Source: Craterostigma plantagineum
Taxonomy: Eukaryota; Streptophyta; Magnoliopsida; Lamiales; Linderniaceae
Direction: 5' to 3'
DNA: 64,000 bases
Assembly (NCBI GenBank): GCA_027422505.1
Contig: JAPQWV010000357.1
Coordinates: 310,001-374,000, forward strand
A program made the translations under genes and the position numbers. Under the pieces are notes generated by a model. It was not told where the DNA came from and searched no databases. It was given only the letters and a program-made list of their open reading frames with translations. Below, piece by piece: positions 32,508 to 43,183 of this stretch; the first letter of the stretch is position 1; the number at the start of each line of letters is the position of its first letter.

Positions 32508-34853
32508 CTACCTAGAATCAAGGGAATTTTCGTCTTCCTCCATATCTAAAATAACGAAATCAGCAGGGATCACAAATTTATCGACCTTGACTAGGACATC
32601 CTCGATAACACGTCGAGGGTACTTTAACGACCTATCAGCTAATTGGAGGCTCATCCTAGTGGGTCGCGGTTCACCTAAGCCTAAACGCTTGAACATAGAA
32701 TATGGCATGAGATTAATACTAGCGCCTAGATCAGCTAACGCACGTTCAATCACTAAATCTCCTATAAGACAGGGAATAGTAAAACTCCCTGGGTCCTTGA
32801 GCTTCTTAGGGATCTTGCTTTGGAGAAACGCCGAGCACTCTCCTCGTAGGCAAACGGTGGTTACGTGTTCAAGCTTCCTTCTGTTCGTCAGCAGGTCCTT
32901 CAAGAACTTGGCGAAGCTGGGCATCTGCGTAATAGCTTCAACAAAAGGTAAATTAATATGCAATTCCTTACACATACCCATATATTTACCAAATTGTGCC
33001 TCGTTCTTGTCCTTCTTTAGTCGAGTCGAGTACGGAATCTTCGGGTGGTATGGCCTCACCGGTGGCCGCTCGATCTCCTTCACCTTTTCTTTCTCAGGCT
33101 CGACCTTCTCCTTCTCAGCTTCGGCCTTTTCGATATCATCGCCTCTGATCTCCTCCACTTCGGGCTCATCGTTGCTCTCGAAGTTGGCGTTCTCCTTGGC
33201 CTTCTTCTTGGCGGGCACTTCTTGCAGTTCTCGCCCGTTCCTCAGCGTTACTGCCTTGCAATACTCCTTTGGGTTTGGCTCAGTGTAGCTTGGGAGTGAT
33301 CCTTGGTTTCGCCCCGCCAATTGCTTTGCCATCTGGCCCACTTGTTGTTCCAACTTCTTAATCAAGGCATCTGTGTTCTGAGCACGTACGTTGTTGGCTT
33401 CCATATATTCCTCCATCTTTGTCATTCGACTCTCGTGGGCTTGAGTGGTGTTGTTGAAGTTCGTGAGTAGTGCCTTCATCATATCCTTCATCTCCCCCAT
33501 GTCATTGGATCCCGACCCCGAGGATACATTCTGATACTGATGTGGTGCTCCGGCTTGGAAACCAGAAGGTCTGGGTTGGAAACCTGGTGGCCCTTGCCTA
33601 TGGTGGTTTTGATTCCCATACGTCAGATTGGGATGCGCTCGAGGTTGGTAACTCCGCTGGCCTTGGTAATTCCCCATGTAGTCCACGTGCTCCAGTGATT
33701 GTCCGACTTGGCACTCTGAGGTCTCGTGAGCTGCGCCACAAATCCCGCACTGTGGTATGTATGTTTTACGCTGTGGTGGCGTGGTGGCTGTGGGTGTCCT
33801 CACGGCATTCACAGGTTGTGCTTGCCCGGCCTTTGGCAGTAGTGCGCTAATCACAGTCTGAAGTTGAGAGTTGGTTGTTGCGATCTGTTGCTGGAGCGCC
33901 TCGAACTTGGCATTTGTGGCCGTCTCCTCGCTTACCCCAAACACTCCTGGAGTCTTTATCCCCGTTTTGCCTCTCATGAAGCTGTTCCTTGAGTAGTCTT
34001 CGATTAGATTCCAGGCGTCTGTGGCATTGAGCTTCACGAGCCCTCCTCCCGCGGCTCCGTCTAGCATATGAACAGTTTGATCATTGAGGCCCTCGTGAAA
34101 TCGATTGATCATGGCGTCCTTCGACATCCCGTGTTGTGGGCATTTCTTCAACAATGACTTGTACCTCTCCCACACCTCGTAGAGATTCTCTGAATCCTTC
34201 TGGTGAAAAAGGGAGATCTCCGTCTTCAACCTTAGTACCTTTGATAGCGGGAAGTAATGGCCGATGAATGCTGCTAGCAGCTCTTCCCACGTAGTGATTG
34301 ATCTGGGCGGTAGCATCTCCAACCAGTCCTTCGCCCTGTACTTGAGTGAAAATGGAAACAACATTAGCTTAATCGCATCACTCGGGACCCCATTAATCTT
34401 GATGGTGTCTGTTACTGTCAGAAAGGCTTTCAGGTGGGAGTACAGATCATCATCGGAATTCCCTTCAAACTCAGCCGTCTGAAAGATCATCTGAAGCCAA
34501 GCATGCTTCAGCTCAAAATCGTTGTTCGCGATCGGAAGAATAACAATCGCCGATTCTGTACCGCCGAGGGAGGCGTGCTTAAGTAGATCTTGTAAAGATT
34601 GTTCCTCTTCTTGGCCTTGGTGGGTCGGTACTCTTCGGTCTGCCATCTCGACTTCTATCTCTCGATTGTCTTTGGACGTCTTTGTTCGAGAATTTTCAGC
34701 AGACTCCTGGGAGTTATCCTCTGAATAACTAACTAGCGCTTCCTGATAATTACTAGCTGTGCCTTCTGAATTGTATCTGAGCTGCTTTCGTAACGTCCGC
34801 TCGAAATCTGGATCTCCTTCAACAATGGGGCCTGATGGGTGGCTTCGGGTCAT
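32508..34853 (-). pseudogene. gag: Athila gag-protease (781 codons open, then frameshift)
   Basis: The N-terminal gag domain includes LKHAWLQMIFQTAEFEGNSD, LMLFPFSLKYRAKDWLEMLP and SLFHQKDSENLYEVWERYK. A divergent zinc-finger-like CGICGAAHETSEC follows, then a coiled-coil, a Lys/Glu-rich linker and an aspartic protease core (ADLGASINLMPYSMFKRLGL; Athila proteases use DLGA). The frame breaks near 32525 by a 1-nt shift. The remaining protease C-terminus (GRPFLATGETMIDIRNG) continues in another frame down to about 32380. The ATG at 34853 lies about 180 bp after the primer site. Confidence 0.92.
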
Positions 34854-35037
34854 CCACTGTCAAACAATACCTTCAGTGAGTGAAAGCGAAATTTAGCGAA
34901 GAGCTAGACAAATACGTCGAAAAGGTAACGATACTAATAATGATGTAGGAAACAAATAACGCAATTAACGAAAAAGTGAGAAAATGTAAAATAAAATAGC
35001 TAAATTACCGAACTAGGGTGTTCCTAATATCAATCTA

Positions 35038-35056
35038 TTCCCCGGCAACGGCGCCA
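35038..35056 (-). other. Primer-binding site (tRNA-Asp), element D
   Basis: On the minus strand TGGCGCCGTTGCCGGGGAA is complementary to the 3' end of tRNA-Asp and is characteristic of Athila elements. It lies six bases inside the LTR end. Confidence 0.93.
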
Positions 35057-35530
35057 AAAACTTGATCGCGTGCGTGTACGTCAAGTAATAATTAAAACGA
35101 ATATATTATAACTAAACCACGCGCGATAGGCAGTGTACCTATCGTTTGTAATATAGCTATACTGAATATCCGAGTATCGAACACGAGGAATAAATTGATT
35201 ACTAGTAATAACCTATCGTTTGATATTTAGCCTAAATAAATATTTTGTATTTTAAATTATGAATTAAATTCACCAATAAAACCTAATAAAACCACAAACT
35301 TTAAACACAACTTAAATATTTAAATATATTTTTTTAGTTATATTTTGATTTATAAAAATTCCAACTAGCTTGAACTTAAATATTAAAAAATACTTTCTTT
35401 TTTTCCTTTTATATAAAACGGGAGTGCTCGGGATTGTGAATCCCGCTAGGTATCATTAACGAGGACGTAAATTACCTTTACCACAAAAATAATGACTAAG
35501 TCACGGTAATTCCTACTCACGTCCGAATTT

Positions 35531-35662
35531 GCTGTCGCCCTAAACGGTTGTGAGAATAAATATTAATTTACCTACAGCGAAGATCAATTATTTGCTATCG
35601 CCCTATAATTGAATTCCTATCATTTTATGAAAGGCCTAATCGTTTTTCTAGCTGTCGCCCTA
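35531..35662 (-). repeat. Three spaced TAGGGCGACAGC motifs in the Athila LTR
   Basis: Copies lie at 35531-35542, 35594-35605 (one mismatch) and 35651-35662, about 60 bp apart, separated by unrelated sequence. They fall in the U5 side of the LTR. No function is assigned. Confidence 0.6.
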
Positions 35663-36501
35663 AAACGATATTACCACGAAATCACATCAACACATAGATA
35701 TATCGAAGTGATATTCAAATCAACACATAGACATATTAATTTGAAAAATAATATCATAAATGATAAATAGCCAACATTCAATGTTCACGAGTATTTTACG
35801 TCCAATAAATTCTACCTAGCGTTCATCCCATCCCAAGCACACTATAAACTTAGCTACTCATATTTACGATGGAAACAAGAGAATACGGGAATATCAAAGA
35901 CGAAAACATAATTTCTTCCCTGATATTTGGCTCCGTTATCGTCCCGTCCCCTCCAATGTCTTCCGTCGCAAATAAATTCTGCCCTCACGTCTCTTCTCAG
36001 CCGTGTGTGTACCGCTGCCCTCCACTCCGGGTGTGTGCTGCGTGAGCTTCGGTTGCCCGCTACCCTACGTGCGTACGTTGTTGGGTAATTTCGTCGAACG
36101 GTTGGTGCGCGACTGAGGTCCGCTTAGTCGTGAGCATGTATCCGAGTGGTTTGAGTCGTGTGAGCTCGATCGATACTGAGGGACGGTGCTTGGCGAACGG
36201 GTTTAGATGCGTGGGTGAAGATGGTAGGCAGCTTCAAGTGTTGCTTATTTCTTTTGTGTGAGCATCCTCGTTCTTTGCTGTGCCTTAGATTTCGTTGCTT
36301 CTCATCTGTGAGGTCTTCCTCCTTGAGGTGGGTGGTTGAAAGGTCCTTGACGTGAGGTGGGTGCTTACTGCTTGGTGTGGTTGAGCAGAGATGATTGAGA
36401 GGTGGATGACGTGGGCTATGGGTGGTGAGAGGTGCTTGCTTGATGTAGGGAGAGTGGAGAGGTCGATGCTGTCAGTCCTCCGAAGTTCGATCACAGATGC
36501 T

Positions 36502-36511
36502 CCTTTTATAG
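36502..36511 (-). promoter_or_regulatory. Candidate TATA box of the Athila LTR
   Basis: On the minus strand CTATAAAAGG lies about 580 bp into the LTR. The transcription start is expected about 30 bp downstream. This segment is missing from the chimeric LTR at 10167-11408. Confidence 0.65.
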
Positions 36512-36813
36512 ATGATGAACAGAGGCTGCTTAGAGGATGAGCACGACAGCATCGAGCCTTGTGTAAGATTGTGATTCTTCGCTTTCTTCACTTGGCTGCG
36601 GTATGTGTGCTACGCCGTTGGATTGTCGGATTTCTTTCTTCTTTTTTTTCTCCTTTTGTCTGCGGGTGTAAGCGTGTGTGAGTATGTGTGTGAATTGTAT
36701 TATTATTGACATCACATGTAGTGGGCTTGGGCTTTTGGTTCTTGGGCTAATGGGCTGATTATATCTTGGGCCCAATTACGTATTGTTTCTGCGCAGCAAA
36801 GTAGTTGTGGCTT

Positions 36814-36969
36814 GAAAAATTCATATCTTCTGATCTGGAACTCGGAATGGAAATTCCTTTGGTCAAAAACAGTATCAGCGAGTCTCCCATCATCGGTTAA
36901 TATTTCAGCTCAATTGGACATCGTTTACCCTGTGATCTGCAAGAAATACCAAACTGCCGCAAAACTGCC
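36814..36969 (+). repeat. 156 bp cross-element LTR block, Athila copy 2
   Basis: By hand count it is about 74% identical, without gaps, to the reverse complement of 38352-38507. It lies in U3, upstream of the LTR TATA box and antisense to it. Confidence 0.87.
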
Positions 36970-37090
36970 GTAAAAATGTTAATATTGCAATTAACTCACA
37001 TTTAAGTGCTCGGATATTCAAAACGGCTTCATTAATGACTGCAAACGACTTCAAATTAACAAATATAAATCTAATAAATTACGTTTATCA

Positions 37091-37542
37091 GATGCCGAAT
37101 TACCTGTTACGATAGGTAGGGGTATACACTGTGGCGATCATGATGCCGGATATGCCTGATTCACGATAGGCAGGTGGAACCCCATAGCGGAAGATGCAAC
37201 CTGGAGGATGCGACACATGGGAATAGCAACACAGAGGGAACCTCTAGTGTTGGCGACCTCGGAGTTGGCTACCAGTGAGAAGCGTCCGCGTGACAGGCCT
37301 CACTGGGATTGGAAAGGTGCCTTCGGGTAACCTCCCAGTGCGCGAGCCATCACATATGTATGAATCCCTCAGGGATTAAGAGCTCTATGAAATGGTGCAT
37401 AGTAAGATTGAAAGCCGAAGGCCCAAACATGTCATGAAAAGTCAGGAGTATGTGAGAAGTAGAAAGCATGGACGCGGATTGTCTTTGCTAAATAGGGCAC
37501 GTGCATTCATGCATATTTTCACTTACTGAGCCACGGCGGCTC
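37091..37542 (+). repeat. Element C LTR, left piece (interrupted by D and B)
   Basis: It lies between the Athila LTR end and the left LTR of element B and continues at 61835. Its last part (CATTCATGCATATTTTCACT) matches the 3' regions of the A and E LTRs. The final five bases GGCTC (37538-37542) are the target duplication of element B. I see no gene. Confidence 0.8.
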
Positions 37543-38195
37543 TATTGGGAAACCCCGGGTGACCCGAGGCCTTGCCCCGGACGCAGCGGAAGTATTGAAA
37601 GGGTCTCCCAGGTTCCCCGTTGGAACGAGTGAATTTCAAAAATTTCCTCGTTCCCGCCACAAGATCAAACTCGGTATAAAGAAAATCACGCATGTATACA
37701 CGTATTATGGTTTAGAACATTACCCTCGTCGCGAAGATCCTTAGCTCCCTAGCTCACGAACTGTGCCGAAGAGAGTCACGCCGACCCCGTGAAGTACCAC
37801 AAACCAACACCACCCCAAGGATGGCTAGAGATGGTGTGGAGTGTTGTGTAGAGATGTGTATATATGTGTGTGATTTCTAAAACTCACAAACACTTAGGGA
37901 TTTCTAAAAGATCACCCTAAATGCTCTCACTTCTCTCTAAAACTCAAAGATAGAGTGAGAAAGAGCTTAATTAAAGTTATGGACGAAATTCTCTAAGAAA
38001 ATATATTAAAAGTCCATTTCCAAACCAAGAAAATGACTTTTAACTTAATCCAAATGAGATCATGTCCTACATGACTCAAAAGGTGTTAGATTCCCTTTTA
38101 TTATGTCACTAAATGACCTAATAATGTCCCATATGTCTAACATAAGAACAAGGAATGAATTTGGACTTGATTTGGATTAAATTTGGCCAAACCGA

Positions 38196-38346
38196 CGCTC
38201 GTCACGGCCTGAAACAAGCCTATTCACGGCCGTGACAACACCCTTCACGGCCTGGGTCATAATGGTCACGGCCGTGACCATGTCGAGGTCAAAACTCAGC
38301 CTCTGCCGCTCGTCACGGCCACGTGCAATGTGTTAACGGCCGTGAC
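38196..38346. repeat. GTCACGGCC repeats with a 16 bp perfect palindrome (B 3' LTR)
   Basis: Six CACGGCC-like motifs occur in 150 bp, three of them extended to the ACGGCCGTGAC palindrome. The best is GGTCACGGCCGTGACC at 38264-38279. The right LTR has the same cluster at 60248-60396, with its palindrome at 60313-60328. Confidence 0.88.
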
Positions 38347-38351
38347 TCTTT

Positions 38352-38507
38352 GACAGCTTTGCGGCAGTTTCGAATTTCGATCAGATCGAGGGGTAAATGA
38401 TGTCCGATTGACCTGAAATTTTAACCATAGTTAAAAGACTCATCAATGTTGATTCTGACCAAAGGGATTCTCAATCCGAGGTCTATATTGTGAGATATGA
38501 ATTTTTG
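38352..38507 (-). repeat. 156 bp cross-element LTR block, copia B left copy
   Basis: On the minus strand it begins CAAAAATTCATATCTCAC and ends CGCAAAGCTGTC. It aligns without gaps to the E and D blocks. It is in the sense orientation of the B LTR. Confidence 0.87.
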
Positions 38508-39794
38508 AAGCTACTGCAACTTTGCAGATGGGCTTCACAACCGTGACAAGCCTTGCTTGTCATTGTGAACCCTATTTACACTTCAACTCTTACCATTTTC
38601 GTTCCGTAAATATCCGTCCATGTAAATATAGTTTCTAAAACATATATTTAGTATTTTATTAACGTCTCTAAGACCGTTAAATTAATTTACATCTCATATT
38701 AGTAGATACTGTCTCGGTGATCCTTTTTAAGCCCGACTCTCTTGGTTCGTCTCAACCCGGCAAGGGAGGAATCCAAGAATTCGGTAAGCACCTAGCCAAT
38801 CCCGTGGTACCGAATAGATCCCGTGTTGAGTACGATCTTCGTAATTTACGAACCGACTATAGATTATCGTCGTACGTATAGACCCTTCACTAATGTCCCG
38901 GTCGAGTGAGAGTCATGGTTACGTCAAACTCACTAGACTCGACACTATGACGAATTCGTGACGGTGAAATTACTAAACTTTTCTCCACGTCCCACATGAG
39001 TCAGTTTATTGCTTCGGCCGAAGACTTTGTAATTTCCCGTCCCCAAATATGCATAAGACATATATCTCGGTTACTAACGAGACAGTGAATCCCTCACGTT
39101 AGTCTAAGCACGGCAGGTACCCTTCGTTGTCAAGACCGCATGTCGCCGCCGACCTATGTTCATCACCGAACAAAGCGGGCCTAGCAAACTAGTGACAAGT
39201 CAAGACCCCGAAGTCAACTCCGTCAAAGACCTTTCAGTCTAAGGTCCACGCACACTACTATAGTCAATCAATCAATCATTGACGCTACCCAGAGTAACGA
39301 TAAGGCCCATGTGATTGTCGATTACGAGTCATGTCCAAGTACAAGTTAATCCCCTGATTCAACTCATACCAATGTTATGACCTCCCGCTTCCCAAGCGAA
39401 TGGTTGGCACAACCATTTAAGAGTCATCAACAAATAAGTCGTAATTGACGCTCAGTCACCCTACTGAGGTCTAAGACTTATGGACTAATTTAATATCGAA
39501 GAATAATAGCTCACTGGTGCCCCCTCTCTCATCCCATGAGAATCAGTGACTATACTTACGATATATGGGTTTTATTTATTTACCATCTCACCGGATGCCT
39601 AATGTGACTTAATAGGTAAATAAATAATATGCCTTTGAAGAATTAATATAAAAAAATATAAATTCCATTATCAAGTATAAGAATACAATATTCAAATGCA
39701 GGCGAAAATACATCGATTATTAAATACATGCCCTATTCATTACATCCTCGAATGGCATTCCGAGGGCACATCCCCAACAATCTCCCACTTGCAC

Positions 39795-41158
39795 TCAATG
39801 CCATGCGCTATGATATCGTAACCCCATTTTATGGAGGTGTCGTTCAAGCACTGCCTGTGAAAGAGGCTTGGTGAACGGGTCCGCCACGTTATCCGCGGTG
39901 GATATTTTCTGCACAGCTATGTAGCCATTCTCAACGAACCCACGCAGCACGTGGTATTTTCTTTCTATGTGTTTGGACTTTGAATGAGACCTAGGTTCCT
40001 TGGTTTGTGCTACTGCCCCACTATTGTCGCACCACAATGGCAGCGGGCGGTCCACTATGCCTGGAACTACTTGAAGTTCTTCTAAGAACTTCCTCATCCA
40101 AACACCTTCCTTTGCTGCCTCAGAGGCCGCAATATACTCCGCCTCAGTGGTGGAATCGGCAGTAGTGCTTTGCTTGGAACTTTTCCAAGACACTGCTCCA
40201 CCATTGAGCGTATAGACGAAACCAGAAGTAGATTTTCGGTCATCCACGTCTGACTGGAAATCCGAATCAGTATAACCATCCACCTCTAATTCTCCATTTC
40301 CATAAATCAATATCACATCTTTAGTCCTTCTAAGGTACTTAAAGATATTCTTTACTGCATTCCAATGTTCTTTACCAGGATTAGCCTGGTACCGACTTAC
40401 TATGCTCAAAGCATACGCAATGTCAGGCCGCGTACATAGCATCGCATACATTAGGCTACCTATTGCTGATGCATAAGGAATTTCACTCATTTCCTTCCTT
40501 GCTTCCTCATTTTGAGGACACATGGATTTCGAGAGATGAATCCCATGTCGAATTGGCAAGAACCCTTTCTTAGATTCATCCATTCGAAACCGTTTCAGAA
40601 TCTTTTCTAAGTAAAGGGCCTGAGATAAACCTATCATTCGATTCGCTCGATCTCTAAAAAGGCGAATTCCAAGAATATATGTTGCTTCTCCCAGGTCTTT
40701 CATGGAGAATTCGGTTGAAAGCCAAGCTTTCACCTCCGAGAGCATCCCGATATCGTTTCCAATCAAAAGGATGTCATCCACGTACAATACGAGGAACAAT
40801 ATCTTACTCCCACTGACCTTCTTGTAAACGCAAGGCTCATCTTCATTCTTTAAGAATCCGTAGTTCCTAACTACTTCATCAAATCGAAGATTCCAGCATC
40901 TAGACGCTTGCTTAAGTCCATAAATTGACCTATTAAGCTTGCACACTTTGTGAGCATCTGCTTGCGATGTAAAACCCTTGGGCTGCTCCATATAGATTTC
41001 CTCCTGGAGGAATCCTTTTAGGAAAGCAGTTTTCACATCCATCTGCCAGATCTCGTAATCATAGTATGCGGCTATGGCGAGCAGAATCCTGATAGACTTA
41101 ATCATTGCTACAGGTGAAAATGTTTCCTCATAATCAATGCCCTCTTTCTGATTATACC
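39795..41158 (-). pseudogene. pol: Copia B pol: C-terminal RT and RNase H part
   Basis: On the minus strand this piece continues the polyprotein interrupted at 55595. It holds the RT core ([55 protein letters not shown], catalytic YVDDILLIGND) and a copia RNase H (GYTDSDFQSDVDDRKSTSGF, STTEAEYIAASEAAKEGVW, HSKSKHIERKYH). The stop is just before the polypurine tract. The frame is intact on this side. The first residues of the long open frame (41159-41186) come from element F's LTR and are not part of B. Confidence 0.93.
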
Positions 41159-41455
41159 TGTTAGGATAATTAATTGGTTGTGTCAATAGTTTAAGTCTTG
41201 GGATTAATTATGTAATTATCTTTAGCTTGGGCTTTGGACTAGAGTGTAATTATTTTATTATTAGTGATTGGGCCTTAATATACCTAGGGTTAATGTGGTA
41301 TATAAGGTTTTACCAACTCACTTTGAAGGTTAATCAAAGATTAAAAAGCTAAATCTCGTTTTCACACACTACACACACTTGAAGGTGAGAGATTCTCCCT
41401 TTTACATTCCATCTAGCTTCTTTGATTCCTTGTTTGGTGCATTTCGGGACCAACA
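41159..41455 (+). repeat. Element F 5' LTR (297 bp)
   Basis: It begins TGTTAGGATAATT and ends GGGACCAACA. TATATAAGG at 41299-41307 is a good TATA box. I found no difference from the 3' LTR by eye. Confidence 0.95.
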
Positions 41456-41457
41456 AG

Positions 41458-41469
41458 TGGTATCAGAGC
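41458..41469 (+). other. Primer-binding site (tRNA-Met), element F
   Basis: TGGTATCAGAGC follows the LTR by two bases. Confidence 0.93.
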
Positions 41470-41829
41470 AAACGTGGATCGATCTTCAGTGATTTGAATC
41501 CAGTTTCGTTCGATTCCAAGCAAGATCAAAGGTGTTTTTGAGCAAAAATAGTTTTCGGGCATTTTGAGCTTGTTTTGGGGTTTTGATGCTTCGTTTTGTG
41601 TTTAAAACCCTCCCCCAGATCGAGTCTATGCCTAAAATGTTTTTAGAACACTTTTGGATCAGTTTTAACGAGTTTTGAGCGAGATTTAAGCAGAAAATTT
41701 TCAGAAAAGGACATTTCGGCCATTCTCTGTTTTCGGTCGATTTGACCCAGTTTTTGTTGTTTTCAGCTCACAAATCGGTCGATTATGTGTTTAGGGAAGG
41801 ATTTCTGAAGTTTAGGATCAAGTTTGAGC

Positions 41830-42900
41830 GATTTTGGTTGAGATTTGAGTGAAAACGGACGGTTTTTCTGGAAAATATCGCGACATACCAATGGAACAGT
41901 ACTTGATGTTCTTGGCCGCGAAATTTTGCTGAAACGTTCAAATCCGCGAAAGTTTCACCTTTTAAACCGCGAAACTTCTCTGTCACTGCATTTTTTCGCA
42001 ACGGTCTGCACTCACAATCCGAGAATTTTTACACCGCGAAAATTTCACTATCATTGCAGTTTCTCGCAACAACCTATACTCAAAATCCGAGAAAGTTTAA
42101 AACCGCGAAATTTTTCTTAGGCAAAATTTTTTTTCAACTTCGGACTCTTTAAAATCCGAGAATTTCCAATACCGCGAAAAATTTCTCTAAGACCCAGTTT
42201 TTCTCAAGTTCATACTCTTTAAAGTCCGAGAAATTTTATACACGAGAAAGTCTATTCCAAGAATTCTTATGAGCCGCGAAATTTTCAAAAATCTGAGAAA
42301 TCTTTCTAAGTCGAGAAATTAACAGCCGAGAATTTTTTAGAAATTCCATTTCCTAGAAAGATTATCCTGCGAAACTTTCTAAGCCGCGAATTTTTTTTCT
42401 CAGCCAAGAACTGTTTGAAAATTTTTATATCCGAGAAATTTTTCTTAGACCGCGAAAGTTTTTGAACTCTGTGAAAATTTTACATCCGAGAAATTTTTTT
42501 AAGGCCGAGAAATTTTTGAAAGTCACGAAAATCTTTACATCCGAGAAATTTTCAAAGCCAAGAAAATTTATCTCATCTGAGAAAGTTTTCTTTAAAAACC
42601 ACGTCTCGTTCAAATTTGAGAAAATTTCCTAAAATCACACTTCAACTCTTGACGCTATTTTTTTCTTTTCCGCGAAATTTTCTTGTGAATTTTTAAAAAA
42701 CTCTCGAACTTAGAATTATTCCCACATGCGAAACTTTTAAAAACGAGAAATTTTCACTTGAGAATTTTCCTTCAGACTTTCTCTTTAAAATTCTCAAACA
42801 CCGAAATTTCTCAAACACCTAAATTCTCGGATAACACTTCATTTATCACGTCTCCTTGAGCTGCGAATTTTTGTGTGTGTTAAGTCTTTTTCTCGTGATA
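41830..42900 (+). repeat. GCGAAA/GAGAAA motif array in the F leader
   Basis: The 1.7 kb leader between primer site and gag is filled with CCGCGAAA and CCGAGAAA motifs followed by short T-runs, every 20-40 bp. I count about ten CCGCGAA. The reverse complement TTTCGCGG fits the degenerate E2F site consensus WTTSSCSS. There is no coding content: the open frames here simply translate the repeat. Confidence 0.8.
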
Positions 42901-43183
42901 AAATCGTCTTGGGTTAAACTTTTCTCAAACTTTTAGGATTTGATCCCTACACCTTAGTACTATCCCTAAAACCCTGAAATTTCTAGAACTTCTCCTAAAC
43001 TTAAGATATATTTCTCTTTCATACATTATCGACCATCACACACGTTCACTTAGTTCTAAGAAATTCTCTAAACAATTTTATTCTCAAAACTCTACTTATT
43101 AAACTCGTATTTCTCATATCGTTCGTTACTAACTTTCTTATCTACGCAAGATCAAAACCACGGACGATTCGACTGCACCAACC

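Larger units (their letters stand above)
27292..37090 (-). mobile_element. Element D: Athila-type gypsy retrotransposon (3' LTR missing or displaced)
   Basis: On the minus strand the order is 5' LTR (37090-35063), tRNA-Asp primer site, gag-protease, RT, RNase H, integrase, and a long 3' internal region holding an antisense mini-gene. The tRNA-Asp primer site, DLGASINLMP protease motif and FMDDFSVFG RT motif identify the Athila clade. Three frameshifts break the coding region. No LTR adjoins the left end. The chimeric LTR at 10167-11408 may be its partner, with elements A and E and the Cassandra-like fragment now in between. Confidence 0.85.
35063..37090 (-). repeat. Element D 5' LTR (2028 bp)
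   Basis: On the minus strand it starts TGATAAACGT and ends GCGATCA. It contains the 156 bp block (antisense), a TATA box, a GC-rich segment downstream of it and three copies of a TAGGGCGAYAGC motif. Sequence 35664-37081 is the reference for the chimeric copy at 10167-11408. Confidence 0.88.
37543..39779 (-). repeat. Element B 3' LTR (2237 bp)
   Basis: It ends at CCCCAACA on the plus strand, next to a polypurine tract (39780-39790, AAGTGGGAGAT on the minus strand). It contains the CACGGCC repeat and palindrome cluster and the 156 bp block. The plus-strand open frame at 37559-37744 has no recognisable content. Confidence 0.92.

Noticed and set aside
32503..33288. 261-codon plus-strand open frame opposite Athila gag-protease
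   Set aside because: It is antisense to a well-supported gag frame and Ser/Phe-rich; it is a shadow.
36285..36494. 69-codon minus-strand ORF in the Athila LTR
   Set aside because: It lies just downstream of the LTR TATA box in the expected transcribed LTR part; no domain, and it is absent from the chimeric copy.
41780..42613. Short open frames in the F leader
   Set aside because: They read through the GCGAAA/GAGAAA motif array and have repeat-driven composition.
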